A stretch of DNA of 17,052 nucleotides from a bacterium HR23 (GTDB lineage: Bacteria; Chloroflexota; Dehalococcoidia; Lucifugimonadales; HRBIN23). The notes beneath the pieces were generated by a model, which did no database searches, was not told where the DNA came from, and saw only the letters and a list, made by a program, of their open reading frames with translations. Shown here piece by piece: positions 7,155 through 15,289 of this stretch; positions within the stretch are counted from its first letter, which is position 1, and every line of letters starts with the position of its first letter. The position numbers were made by a program, and so were the translations under genes. The DNA is taken from assembly GCA_002923335.1 (NCBI GenBank), contig BEHZ01000021.1, positions 1 through 17,052 on the forward strand. The letters run 5' to 3'.

Positions 7155-8027
7155 TCATCCGCCCCTGGCACGGGCCAGGGCGGTCTCCAGGGCACGGCGG
7201 GCCAACACCTGACACAGCCACGCCCGATACTCCGCCGAGCCGTGCACATCCGCCACGCACTCCACTCCCTGCGTCACCAGCCGAGATGCCCGCTGGAAGA
7301 CCCGCTCCTCGGGCCGTGCGCCCTGCAAAGCCTCCTCCGCCGCCGTGGCTCGGAAGGGATGGTCGGCAGCGCCGGTAACCCCCAGCCGTGCAGAGCGGAT
7401 AGTCCCCCTGGCGTTCAGGGAGATGAAGGCACACACCCCCACGACCGCAAACCGGGAGGCCTTGTTAGCAAACTTCTGATAAGAGGCACCGCTCCCCTGT
7501 GGGGGCAGAGGCACTTGCACCTCCGTCACCACCTCCCCAGGCTTCAGGGCGGCGGTAAAAGGCCCCGGGAAGAACTGGCTGGCGGGCACGGTGCGGGTGC
7601 CCTCGGGCCCCACCACTTTGAAGCGGGCGTCCAGGGCCAAAAGAGTAGCGGGGTAATCGGCGGCCGGGTCGGCGTGGGCAACGCTCCCACCTATGGTGCC
7701 CCGATTGCGCACCTGCATATCGCCGATGAGAGACGCCGTCTCCGCCAGCACGGGCAGGCGCCGCTTCAGCAGGTCCGACGCCTCTACCTCGGCGTGAGTG
7801 GTAAGCGCCCCGATGCGGACTGCCCCCCGTGCCTCTCGGATGTAGGAGAGCCCTTGGATGCCCCCCAAGTCTATCAGGTGCTGAGGTTGGGCGAGGCGCA
7901 TCTTCATGACGGGGATGAGGCTCTGCCCCCCGGCTAGAACCTTGGCCTCCTCCCCCAGGCGCTGGAGCAGGGCTATGGCCTGTCGCAGGGACGAGGGCCG
8001 GTGATAAGTGAAGGGTGCGCACACCAT
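7155..8027 (-). CDS. Molybdenum hydroxylase FAD-binding medium subunit (CoxM-like)
   Basis: FAD-binding subunit of a xanthine dehydrogenase / CO dehydrogenase family enzyme; it takes electrons from the 2Fe-2S subunit and passes them to an acceptor. The 290 residues match CoxM-type subunits. Both FAD motifs are present: AGGQSLIPVMKMRL at 32-45 and NRGTIGGSVAHADPAADYP at 108-126. The C-terminal third is the CO dehydrogenase flavoprotein C-terminal domain. Start: ATG 8027, with AAGGAGG six bases upstream, embedded in the last codons of the large subunit. The gap to that gene is three bases. Confidence 0.94.
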   Translation of the reverse strand: MVCAPFTYHRPSSLRQAIALLQRLGEEAKVLAGGQSLIPVMKMRLAQPQHLIDLGGIQGLSYIREARGAVRIGALTTHAEVEASDLLKRRLPVLAETASLIGDMQVRNRGTIGGSVAHADPAADYPATLLALDARFKVVGPEGTRTVPASQFFPGPFTAALKPGEVVTEVQVPLPPQGSGASYQKFANKASRFAVVGVCAFISLNARGTIRSARLGVTGAADHPFRATAAEEALQGARPEERVFQRASRLVTQGVECVADVHGSAEYRAWLCQVLARRALETALARARGG

Positions 8028-8030
8028 ACC

Positions 8031-10364
8031 CTACCTCCTTCGCCGCTGGGCTTGCTGAATGAGTCGCCACACCCGTTCGGGGGTGCAGGCCATCTGCACC
8101 TGGGCGGGGTCAACCCCCAGGGGCTTGAGGGCGTCCGCCACCGCATTCACCACCGCCGGGGTTGCCCCGATAGTGCCCAACTCTCCCACCCCTTTAGCCC
8201 CCAGGGGGTTCACCGGCGTGGGAGTAACGGAGGCCTCTAGAGTATAGGAGGGGAGCATAGCAGGATTGGGCACGGCGTAGTTCATCAGACTGTTGGTCAG
8301 CAGTTGGCCGTTTTGGTCGTAGACCACCTCTTCGTAGAGGTCCTGGGCAATCCCCTGGGCAATGCCCCCGTGGAGTTGTCCCTCTACCAGTAAGGGGTTG
8401 ATACGGTGGCCACAGTCATCCACGGCGAAGTAGTTCACCACCTGCACATCCCCGGTCTCCCGGTCCACTTCCACCACGGCGATATGGGCGCCGAAGGGGA
8501 AGGTAAAGTTGGAGGGCTTGAAGTAGACGGTGGCCAGCAATCCCGGCTCAAAGTCAGCGGGCAGTTCGGGGGGTGGGCTGTAAGCCTTCTCCGCCACCTC
8601 CTTCCAGGAGACCTTACGGTCCGGGATGTCTTCTACGAAGAAGCGTCCTCCCTCGTAACTCACCTTGTCGGGGGTTACTTTGAGGAGGTGGGCGGCGAGT
8701 TGGACGGCCTTCTCCTTCACCGTCTTTGCCGCCTGGTAGACCGCAGTGCCCCCGACGGGAAGGGTTCGGCTCCCCAAGGTGCCGTATCCCTGGGGGGTGG
8801 TGAGGGTGTCTCCGTGCACCACGGTAATATCCTCCATGGGCACGCCCAACTCCTCCGCCACGATTTGGGCGAAAGCGGTCTCCTCGCCCTGGCCGTGGGG
8901 CGAGGTGCCGGTGAAGACGGTAACACTGCCGGTGGGTTCCACCCGGACGGTGGCGTTGTCAGGCATATTGGGGGCGAAACCGCATATCTCCACAAAGGTG
9001 GAGAGGCCGATGCCCAGGAGTTTGCGGTCGCCCCTCTGGAGACGCTCCTGTTGCTCCCGGCGGAGGGCCGTGTAGTTGGCCAGCCGGAGGACCTTGTCTA
9101 GAGCGCCCTCGTAGTCCCCGCTGTCATACACGGTGCCTACAGCGGTCTTATAGGGGAAGGCGTCTTTGGGGATGAAGTTGCGCCGTCGCACCTCGGTGGG
9201 ATCCCTGCCCAGGCGGTGGGCTACCAGGTCCAGGGCTCGCTCCAGCAAGTAAGTGGCCTCAGGCCGACCCGCCCCACGGTAGGCGTCGGTGGGCGTCTTG
9301 TTGGTGTAGACACCGTAAAGTTCCCATGCCAGGTTGGGTATCTTATACGGGCCGTTGAGCATAGTGAGGGTAAGGGTGGGGATGGCGTGGGTGAAGGTCT
9401 GACAATAGGCGCCCAGGTCGGCCCAGATACGCACCCGCAGGGCGGTGATACCGCCGTCTTGGTCGTAGGCTACCTCTATCTCCTGCAGTTGGCCACGACC
9501 GTGGATGGTCGCCTGGAAGTTCTCCATCCGCTCCTCGGCCCACTTCACGGGGCGTCCCAAGCGTATGGAGAAGAGGGCTGCCAGGGCCTCTTCCGGGTAG
9601 GTGTCTATCTTGCTCCCGAAGCCTCCGCCCACATCGGGGGCTATCACCCGAATGCGGTTTTCCGGGAGATGGAGCATGCTGGCCAGGAAGCCGCGGAGCA
9701 CATGGGGGTTCTGGGTGGTGTTCCAGATGGTCAGGGTGCCGGGGCCGGGCTCATAGTGGGCCACCACTGCACGGCACTCCATAGCCAGGGGGATCAGGCG
9801 TTGCTCCACCAGACGGGCTTTGACCGTTCCAGCGGCCCGTTGGAAGGCCCCCTCCACATCCCCAACGCTTTGCTTGATGGAGTAGGCCAGGTTGGTCTTC
9901 AGGTGCTCGTGGATAACAGGAGCGCCCCGTCGCATAGCCCTTTCGGGGTCCACATTGGCGGGGAGGGGCTCGTATTCCACTTCAACAAGGTCCAGGGCAT
10001 CCCGTGCCTGGTATCGGCTCTCGGCCACCAGCGCCACCACCCCTTCCCCCACATGGGTAACCTTGCCCACCGCCAGGGGAGGGCGCAGAGCCAGTTTCAT
10101 CCCCTCTATTGGCCCCAGCGCCGGGATGGGGTCGCACACCTGCTTCACCTCTTCTCCGGTGAGCGCGGCCACCACACCTGGGTGAGAGAGGGCCTTGCCC
10201 AGGTCTATCCTTTTAATGCGGGCGTGGGCGTGGGGACTGCGGAGCACCGCCATATAGAGCATCCCCGGCAGGCGCACATCGTCGGTATAGGTTCCACCCC
10301 CGGTGATGAGGCGTGGGTCTTCCTTGCGCTTGATGCGTGCCCCCACCAGTTTGGAGATGACCAT
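8031..10364 (-). CDS. Molybdenum hydroxylase large subunit, form II CoxL-like
   Basis: Catalytic subunit binding a molybdopterin (probably cytosine dinucleotide) cofactor. The 777 residues cover the N-terminal a/b hammerhead domain and both molybdopterin-binding domains. The active-site loop AYRGAGR at 361-367 (bases 9264-9284) is that of form II enzymes; true form I CO dehydrogenase has AYxCSFR with a cysteine for the Mo-Cu site. The base-catalyst glutamate is present as Glu728 in GVGELG. Other cofactor contacts are VGGGFGSKID at 245-254 and SPHGQGEETAFAQ at 488-500. AAGGAGG precedes the ATG at 10364. The substrate cannot be named: form II proteins have been linked to CO but often to other hydroxylations. 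No CoxD/E/F-type maturation or XdhC-type gene is nearby. Confidence 0.94.
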   Translation of the reverse strand: MVISKLVGARIKRKEDPRLITGGGTYTDDVRLPGMLYMAVLRSPHAHARIKRIDLGKALSHPGVVAALTGEEVKQVCDPIPALGPIEGMKLALRPPLAVGKVTHVGEGVVALVAESRYQARDALDLVEVEYEPLPANVDPERAMRRGAPVIHEHLKTNLAYSIKQSVGDVEGAFQRAAGTVKARLVEQRLIPLAMECRAVVAHYEPGPGTLTIWNTTQNPHVLRGFLASMLHLPENRIRVIAPDVGGGFGSKIDTYPEEALAALFSIRLGRPVKWAEERMENFQATIHGRGQLQEIEVAYDQDGGITALRVRIWADLGAYCQTFTHAIPTLTLTMLNGPYKIPNLAWELYGVYTNKTPTDAYRGAGRPEATYLLERALDLVAHRLGRDPTEVRRRNFIPKDAFPYKTAVGTVYDSGDYEGALDKVLRLANYTALRREQQERLQRGDRKLLGIGLSTFVEICGFAPNMPDNATVRVEPTGSVTVFTGTSPHGQGEETAFAQIVAEELGVPMEDITVVHGDTLTTPQGYGTLGSRTLPVGGTAVYQAAKTVKEKAVQLAAHLLKVTPDKVSYEGGRFFVEDIPDRKVSWKEVAEKAYSPPPELPADFEPGLLATVYFKPSNFTFPFGAHIAVVEVDRETGDVQVVNYFAVDDCGHRINPLLVEGQLHGGIAQGIAQDLYEEVVYDQNGQLLTNSLMNYAVPNPAMLPSYTLEASVTPTPVNPLGAKGVGELGTIGATPAVVNAVADALKPLGVDPAQVQMACTPERVWRLIQQAQRRRR

Positions 10365-10402
10365 ATGCCCTCCTTCCTACAGCAGTGAAGCCTGCTGGAC
10401 TG

Positions 10403-10921
10403 TTAGCGGGACCGTCGGCCAGCGCGCCGGCGGGGGGCTGGGGTAGGCTGGGTCTCGGCCATCTGGCGGGAGGCCCACTGCACCGCCCGCACGATGTTCT
10501 GGTAGCCGGTGCATCGGCAGAGGTTGCCCTCCAGGGCATGGCGGATTTCCGCCTCGGTGGGGTTCGGGTTCCGTTGCAAGAGAGCATAGGAGGCCATGAT
10601 CATCCCGGGGGTGCAGAAACCGCACTGGAGTCCGTGTTCCTCCCAGAAGCCCTCCTGGACGGGATGGAGTTTCCCATCCTTGGCTAACCCCTCAACGGTG
10701 AGGATGATGCCCCCATCCGCCTGAACCGCAAAGACGGTGCACGACTTTACCGCTTTGCCGTTGAGGAGGACGGTGCACGCCCCGCACTGGCTGGTATCGC
10801 ACCCGATATGGGTGCCCGTCAGCCCCAGCACATCCCGAAGGTAGTGCACCAACAGAAGGCGAGGCTCTACCGCACTGGCGTAACTTCTGCCGTTGACGGT
10901 AACCTGAATATTACAGAGCAC
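10403..10921 (-). CDS. Molybdenum hydroxylase 2Fe-2S small subunit (CoxS-like)
   Basis: Iron-sulfur subunit that relays electrons from the molybdenum centre to FAD. The plant-type 2Fe-2S cluster is bound by Cys41, 46, 49 and 61 (GCDTSQCGACTV and KSC), and the second cluster by Cys100, 103, 135 and 137 (QCGFCTPGMIM and CRCTGYQN). The 172 residues include an Arg- and Pro-rich tail of about 18 residues beyond the usual end. The start is a GTG at 10921 with GGGAGGT five bases upstream; a nearby ATG is out of frame. It is the first gene of the operon, in the order small-large-medium, with 38 bases before the large-subunit gene. Confidence 0.95.
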   Translation of the reverse strand: MLCNIQVTVNGRSYASAVEPRLLLVHYLRDVLGLTGTHIGCDTSQCGACTVLLNGKAVKSCTVFAVQADGGIILTVEGLAKDGKLHPVQEGFWEEHGLQCGFCTPGMIMASYALLQRNPNPTEAEIRHALEGNLCRCTGYQNIVRAVQWASRQMAETQPTPAPRRRAGRRSR

Positions 10922-11037
10922 CGTGCACCTCCCTGGGCATCCGAGGCGTTTACCCTACCAGCGTCCTATGACAGGATGCCCCCCGTCATGGGCTGACCAC
11001 CAAGTCGGCAGAAAGGATGACGCCTCCTTTGCCCGTA

Positions 11038-11067
11038 ATGCTAGAATGGCAAAGAGGCGCTTGTCAA
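11038..11067 (-). promoter_or_regulatory. Putative promoter for the molybdenum hydroxylase operon
   Basis: On the minus strand a perfect TTGACA (plus bases 11062-11067) is followed after 18 bases by TAGCAT (11038-11043, 4 of 6 matches). The leader to the GTG at 10921 would be about 110 bases. The layout matches the nuo promoter candidate: a perfect TTGACA and an 18-base spacer. A plus-strand TAGAAT at 11042-11047, with a weak ATGACG at 11017-11022, overlaps it and could serve the divergent lipoprotein gene. Confidence 0.4.
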
Positions 11068-11168
11068 TAGAGGGGGATGGCTCCTTTTACCTTGCACAGG
11101 CGTGGGCGTTGTTACTGATGAACGACCTCTCGGCAGGCGTGCAAAAGCGTCTGGGGTAGCCGTGGGGC

Positions 11169-13505
11169 ATGCGTATTCCCCTCCTGGCGTTGTTCCTGGT
11201 GCTCCTGGCGGTTGTGGGATGCCGGTTGCCGTGGATACCCCGTCCCCTTCCGCCAACGCCCTCCCCATCCCCCCAAGCCACCCCCAGCCTGCCCGTGCCC
11301 AGCCCTACACCCACGCCCTTGCGCCCCCTCCCAACCCCCACACCACCCCCTAGCCCCCCCTCGGCCACCCCTACCCCTTCTCTACCCTATGACCTAGCGA
11401 TACGGCCTCCGCCTGGTTGGGAAAGCGCCCTTATCGCCAGCCCCTTCCGAGACGCTAAAGCCACCAGCCCTTTCCTGGGTCCCGATGCTCCCTATATCAG
11501 TTGGGCGGTGGAGAACTTGGGGCCAGGACCGGCGCCCTCACCTGCGCTGGTAGACCTCTCCCTGGACGGTGTTCTCGTGGAGCGGTGGCGCATTCCCCCC
11601 CTGGAGGCAGGGGAGCGCTTCAGCATCCTGAACTGGGGGGAACTGCTCCAGCGTGTCCGTCTCACGCCGGGAACCCATACCCTTACCCTGACTATTGACC
11701 CCATTGGCCTCCTACGTGAGCAGAACCCGGCTAACAACACCCTGTCCGTCTCCTTCCTGTGGACAGGCCCCCCATTACCCCTGGTGCCCCCGGAAGAACT
11801 GCCCTACTTGCCCGACCTCACACTCTTCACTCCGCCGGGGTGGTCAGCACCGATGGAGGTGGTCCCAAAGGAGGCCGGCAAGACGCAGGTGCGGGTGGCA
11901 GTGCGCAACCGTGGGCGCTCCTCTGCCGACAGACGCACCTTTGTGGACCTGCGGGTCAACGGGATGATAGCAACCCGCTGGGCAGTGCCCCCTCTCTTGC
12001 CGGGCCAGGAGGCGGTTTTGGAGTGGGATAGCCTCCTGGACACCATGGCCCTTCCTCCCGGTCGGCATACCCTGGTGGTTACTGTGGACGCCACCGGCTT
12101 GCAGGATGAAGCGAGGGAAGACAATAACTCCTATACCCTTACTCTGCTCTGGCCCCCTGCTCAGGAGAACGCACCGCGCGGCTTTCGGTTGGTCCCCTAC
12201 GCCTTCCCAGGGATGGGAGACGCCCTGGTGCTCTCCTCTCTGCCAGGGCAGTTTGCGGTGGGGCCGGTGGAACGGGGCCACGGTGTGTGGGCGCACTGGG
12301 GTGTGCGGAATGCCGGAAACGCCGCCCTCCCCCAACCGTTGGCGGTGGAAATGCTCCTGAACGGCTCCACGGTGGCTCGCTGGACACGCCCCGCCCTCGG
12401 CCCCGGCGAAGTGGATGTGCTCCTTGACCAGCCTTTGCCCTCCGCTCTGGCCCAGTTACCGACGGGAGTGTATCAGGTAGCGCTCATCGCCGGTTTGGCT
12501 ACCGAGAGCGGGGCTATGGGGCAAGTGCTCCTGCGGGTGGAACGCCAGGTGGCGTGGGTGGAGCGGAGCCCCGACCCTCCCCCCACCCCTTCGCCCGAGG
12601 AAATACGGCGTCTCCTCGGCAGGGTTGGGCGCCTCCTGGAAGCAGATGGCTCTGAGGGGCAAGACGGCATCGCGTTGGCACAGGACATCCTGGCAGTCGC
12701 CTCGGCCCTTTACGCCGTCCTTTACGGTCGCCCTTTGGAGGCCGAGGGGGTAGATGTCCTCTTCCTGCCTTACCTGGAGTGGGCACGCTGGGTGCAGAAG
12801 GTCTGTGCAGACCAGTCCTCGGCCCTGCCGGTGCCCCAACAGGCCTCTTACTACACCTCATGCCTCCACCTGCAGTCTGCCAACGCCCTGACCACCCGCT
12901 GGCGAGGCCGTCTGCGCATCGGGCTGATGGCCCAGCGCTCCCCCATAGAGGTGTTGCGAGACCTGGGGCACGAAATGGGGCACCTCCGGCAGATGCTGGT
13001 GAACCCCCGCCTGGATCAGGCCCCCGATACCCTAGACCTGCGGGCGTTGCGGGAGGCGCAGGGCTTCCTCCACGAGGCCCTGTTCGTGCGCCTCCTGGAG
13101 GAGCGCACCGGCCTGGATATGAGCCTCTACCCCCGCACCCCCCTGTATGCACAGTGGGCACAAGAGGCGCTCACCAATGTGCACCTTCAACGAGACGGGG
13201 ATGAATACGCCCGGGGTATAGCCCTCCTATGGACCGCCCTCCTGTCCGACGACAACCTCCGGCAGGCGAGAAACGACCTGCTCCTGCAGGGAAAACTGGG
13301 CATAACGAGCCTACGCAGCGCTTTCGTTTATCTCCTTTCTATCTCCCCGGACCAGGCCGAGGGGTATGCCCGTCGCCACCTGGCCCGCTGGGAGGGGGTG
13401 CGCACCACGCTAGAGGGCCTTCTGCTTGGTAGGCTGGTGCTGGGCTTGCCGTTAGCCCGTGAAGGGGTCGGGGCGTTTCGGGGTGTAGGCCTGCTGTTGC
13501 CATAG
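11169..13505 (+). CDS. Secreted lipoprotein with tandem CARDB-like modules and a C-terminal HExxH putative metallopeptidase domain
   Basis: This 778-residue protein starts with a lipoprotein signal: MR, a hydrophobic run, then VVGC with Cys18 as the lipid-bearing residue. Residues 20-73 are a Pro/Thr/Ser-rich surface linker. Three related beta-rich modules follow at about 76-198, 216-328 and 338-456. The first two are CARDB-like (VENLGPGPAPSPALVDLSLDG; VRNRGRSSADRRTFVDLRVNG), each opening with a PPGW motif; the third is more diverged. A mostly helical domain at about 475-778 carries HEMGH at 601-605 (bases 12969-12983), a zinc-peptidase motif. Glu629 or Glu636, in a helix REAQGFLHEAL, are candidate third ligands, and Cys546 and Cys565 may form a disulfide. 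I do not recognise a named family for this domain. The start is the ATG at 11169, with only a weak GGGG ribosome site. Catalytic activity is inferred from the motif. Confidence 0.85.
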   Translation: MRIPLLALFLVLLAVVGCRLPWIPRPLPPTPSPSPQATPSLPVPSPTPTPLRPLPTPTPPPSPPSATPTPSLPYDLAIRPPPGWESALIASPFRDAKATSPFLGPDAPYISWAVENLGPGPAPSPALVDLSLDGVLVERWRIPPLEAGERFSILNWGELLQRVRLTPGTHTLTLTIDPIGLLREQNPANNTLSVSFLWTGPPLPLVPPEELPYLPDLTLFTPPGWSAPMEVVPKEAGKTQVRVAVRNRGRSSADRRTFVDLRVNGMIATRWAVPPLLPGQEAVLEWDSLLDTMALPPGRHTLVVTVDATGLQDEAREDNNSYTLTLLWPPAQENAPRGFRLVPYAFPGMGDALVLSSLPGQFAVGPVERGHGVWAHWGVRNAGNAALPQPLAVEMLLNGSTVARWTRPALGPGEVDVLLDQPLPSALAQLPTGVYQVALIAGLATESGAMGQVLLRVERQVAWVERSPDPPPTPSPEEIRRLLGRVGRLLEADGSEGQDGIALAQDILAVASALYAVLYGRPLEAEGVDVLFLPYLEWARWVQKVCADQSSALPVPQQASYYTSCLHLQSANALTTRWRGRLRIGLMAQRSPIEVLRDLGHEMGHLRQMLVNPRLDQAPDTLDLRALREAQGFLHEALFVRLLEERTGLDMSLYPRTPLYAQWAQEALTNVHLQRDGDEYARGIALLWTALLSDDNLRQARNDLLLQGKLGITSLRSAFVYLLSISPDQAEGYARRHLARWEGVRTTLEGLLLGRLVLGLPLAREGVGAFRGVGLLLP

Positions 13506-13562
13506 GTATACCCACCCCAGAGGCATGCGCCGCACCCTGTCGCAGGGGGTTGAACTTCGCCG

Positions 13563-13568
13563 TATAAT
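13563..13568 (+). promoter_or_regulatory. Perfect -10 hexamer ahead of the thiamine diphosphate enzyme gene
   Basis: TATAAT matches the consensus fully and lies 46 bases before the ATG at 13615. The -35 region (about 13538-13546) is weak. Its position inside the longer open frame starting at 13525 argues that translation begins at 13615 and not further upstream. Confidence 0.45.
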
Positions 13569-13575
13569 AGCGTCA

Positions 13576-13593
13576 GGGTGCTCTACGGCACCC
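13576..13593 (+). other. Small hairpin at the predicted 5' end of the decarboxylase mRNA
   Basis: GGGTGC (13576-13581) and GCACCC (13588-13593) pair around a six-base loop. If transcription starts about 7 bases after the TATAAT, the hairpin would sit at the very 5' end of the leader, where it could stabilise the message. It is short enough to be chance. Confidence 0.25.
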
Positions 13594-13614
13594 ACAACAG
13601 TAGGGGAGGGAGAC

Positions 13615-15279
13615 ATGCCTCGTCTGCGTGGGCGGGACGCCCTACTTCAAATGCTCATTGCCGAAGGTGTGGAATACATCTTTGGGAACCCCGGCACCAC
13701 CGAACTCCCCCTTATGGACGCCCTCCAGGATTACCCTCAGGTGAAATACATCCTGGGTCTGCAGGAGGCGACGGCCACTTTTATGGCAGATGGCTATGCC
13801 CGTGCAGCAGGGAAGCCGGCCTTTGTGAACCTTCATATTGCAGCGGGGCTAGCCAACGGCCTGTCGGCCCTCTACGACGCCTATCGTGGGGGGACACCTC
13901 TGGTGCTCACTGCCGGCCAGTCTGATACCCGCCTGCTTATCCAGGAGCCTGTCCTCTCGGGCAACCTGGTGGAGATGTGTCGGCAGTATAGCAAGTGGAG
14001 TTACGAAATCCTCCACCCCCAGGACATCCCCGTGGCGGTGCGCCGTGCCTTCAAGGTCGCCCAAACGCCTCCTTCGGGGCCGGTCTTCCTTTCCCTTCCC
14101 TGGGATACCCTGGACCGGGAGGCGGATGTGGAGGTCGTCCCCTCTCGCAACGACTACTTCCGCATCCGCCCGGACAAAAGGGCAGTGGAGAGGGCGGCGC
14201 ACCTGCTGGCCCACGCCCAACGCCCCTTGATGCTGGTGGGCGACCGCATCGCCCAATCAGGGGCGGTGGCGGAGGCAGTGCGGGTGGCGGAACTGCTGGG
14301 GGCACGGGTGCAGGCCCTCTCCTTCTCCGAGGTGAACTTTCCCACCAGCCACCCCCAGTATTTAGGGGGCGTGAACCTCAACTCCACCCACGCCCGGGAA
14401 CTGGCCGACCAGCACGATGTGATCCTGGCGGTAGGAGCGCCTGTCTTCGCCCAGTTCCTCCACACCGAGCCCTTGCTCACCGCCAAGCACCGCCTCATCC
14501 ATCTGGACAGCAACGTGTGGGACATTGAGAAAGTATATCCCACGGCGGTGGGGATCTGGGCGGATGTGCGGGAGGGGCTGGCCGACCTGGCCGAGGCTAT
14601 TCAACAGGAGATGAACGGCGCCGAGCAAGAGGGCGCCCACATGCGGGCCCGTGCCCTGGCCCAGGAGAAGCAGAGCAAAAAGGAGGCCTTCCTCAAGCGG
14701 GCACAGCAGGTGTGGGACCAGAAGCCCATCTCTGTGGAGCGCCTGGCCCTGGAACTGAAGGCGGTGTGGCCCGGCAACGCCATCCTGGCCGACGAATCGG
14801 TTACCACACGGGGGGCGCTCACCGGCGCCCTGGACTTTGATGAGCCGGGCTCCTTCTTCAGCATCCGAGGGGGCGGTTTGGGATGGGGGATGCCTGGTGC
14901 CCTGGGCATCAAACTGGCCAAGCCCCACCGCCCCGTGGTGGCCGTGGTGGGGGACGGCGCCGCTATGTATACCGTCCAGGCCCTCTACACAGCGGTGCGC
15001 TACAACATCCCGGTAACTTATGTCATCTGCAACAACCGCTCCTACCGCATCCTCAAGCAATACCTCACCGGCTACTATTACCCCCTCCTGGGGCAGAAGA
15101 GGCAGAGCCAGTTCATCGGCATGGACCTGGACCTGGACCTGCGCCGACAGGCGGAGGCCTATGGGGCGGCGGGCTTCCGGGTGGAAGACCCCAAAGACCT
15201 GCGCCCTGCCCTGGAAAAGGCCCTGGGCCTGGACAAGCCCGCCGTGGTGGACGTGGTGATAGAGGGCGGGAGTTTCTAA
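13615..15279 (+). CDS. Thiamine diphosphate-dependent decarboxylase, benzoylformate decarboxylase-like
   Basis: Cytosolic 2-oxo-acid decarboxylase or carboligase of the acetolactate synthase / benzoylformate decarboxylase superfamily, 554 residues. The N-terminal pyrimidine-binding domain has FGNPGTTELPLMDAL at 23-37, the cofactor-activating Glu51 in LQEA, and His74 in NLHIAAG. The C-terminal diphosphate domain has GDG at 446-448 and NN at 473-474, the metal-binding signature. Compared with Pseudomonas benzoylformate decarboxylase, catalytic Ser26 is Thr28 and His70 is His74. The His281 position (GAPVF plus three) reads Phe281, with a His two residues later, so substrate preference probably differs. 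The start is ATG 13615 behind GGGGAGGGAG; an upstream ATG at 13525 would run through the promoter. The gene is single and converges on the ABC exporter with 10 bases between stops. Confidence 0.9.
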   Translation: MPRLRGRDALLQMLIAEGVEYIFGNPGTTELPLMDALQDYPQVKYILGLQEATATFMADGYARAAGKPAFVNLHIAAGLANGLSALYDAYRGGTPLVLTAGQSDTRLLIQEPVLSGNLVEMCRQYSKWSYEILHPQDIPVAVRRAFKVAQTPPSGPVFLSLPWDTLDREADVEVVPSRNDYFRIRPDKRAVERAAHLLAHAQRPLMLVGDRIAQSGAVAEAVRVAELLGARVQALSFSEVNFPTSHPQYLGGVNLNSTHARELADQHDVILAVGAPVFAQFLHTEPLLTAKHRLIHLDSNVWDIEKVYPTAVGIWADVREGLADLAEAIQQEMNGAEQEGAHMRARALAQEKQSKKEAFLKRAQQVWDQKPISVERLALELKAVWPGNAILADESVTTRGALTGALDFDEPGSFFSIRGGGLGWGMPGALGIKLAKPHRPVVAVVGDGAAMYTVQALYTAVRYNIPVTYVICNNRSYRILKQYLTGYYYPLLGQKRQSQFIGMDLDLDLRRQAEAYGAAGFRVEDPKDLRPALEKALGLDKPAVVDVVIEGGSF

Positions 15280-15289
15280 CCCTCTTACC

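Noticed and set aside
7155..7249. Upstream extension of the small membrane protein to 7249
   Set aside because: It would overlap the FAD subunit C-terminus by 95 bases and adds Arg/Cys/Pro-rich sequence; the ATG at 7153 next to the stop is far better placed.
9216..10388. 390-residue plus-strand open frame opposite the hydroxylase large subunit
   Set aside because: It overlaps a fully supported gene, shows no motif, and has the biased composition of an antisense shadow.
8031..10921. Naming the hydroxylase as aerobic CO dehydrogenase (coxSLM)
   Set aside because: The large subunit has AYRGAGR and not the Cys-containing AYxCSFR loop, and no maturation genes are near, so a CO-specific name is not justified.
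13525..13614. N-terminal extension of the decarboxylase from an ATG at 13525
   Set aside because: The segment contains a perfect TATAAT and a leader hairpin, has no family similarity, and a good ribosome site precedes ATG 13615.
15123..15140. Three tandem copies of GGACCT in the decarboxylase gene
   Set aside because: It only encodes a short Asp-Leu repeat in a variable stretch; too short to be a meaningful repeat element.
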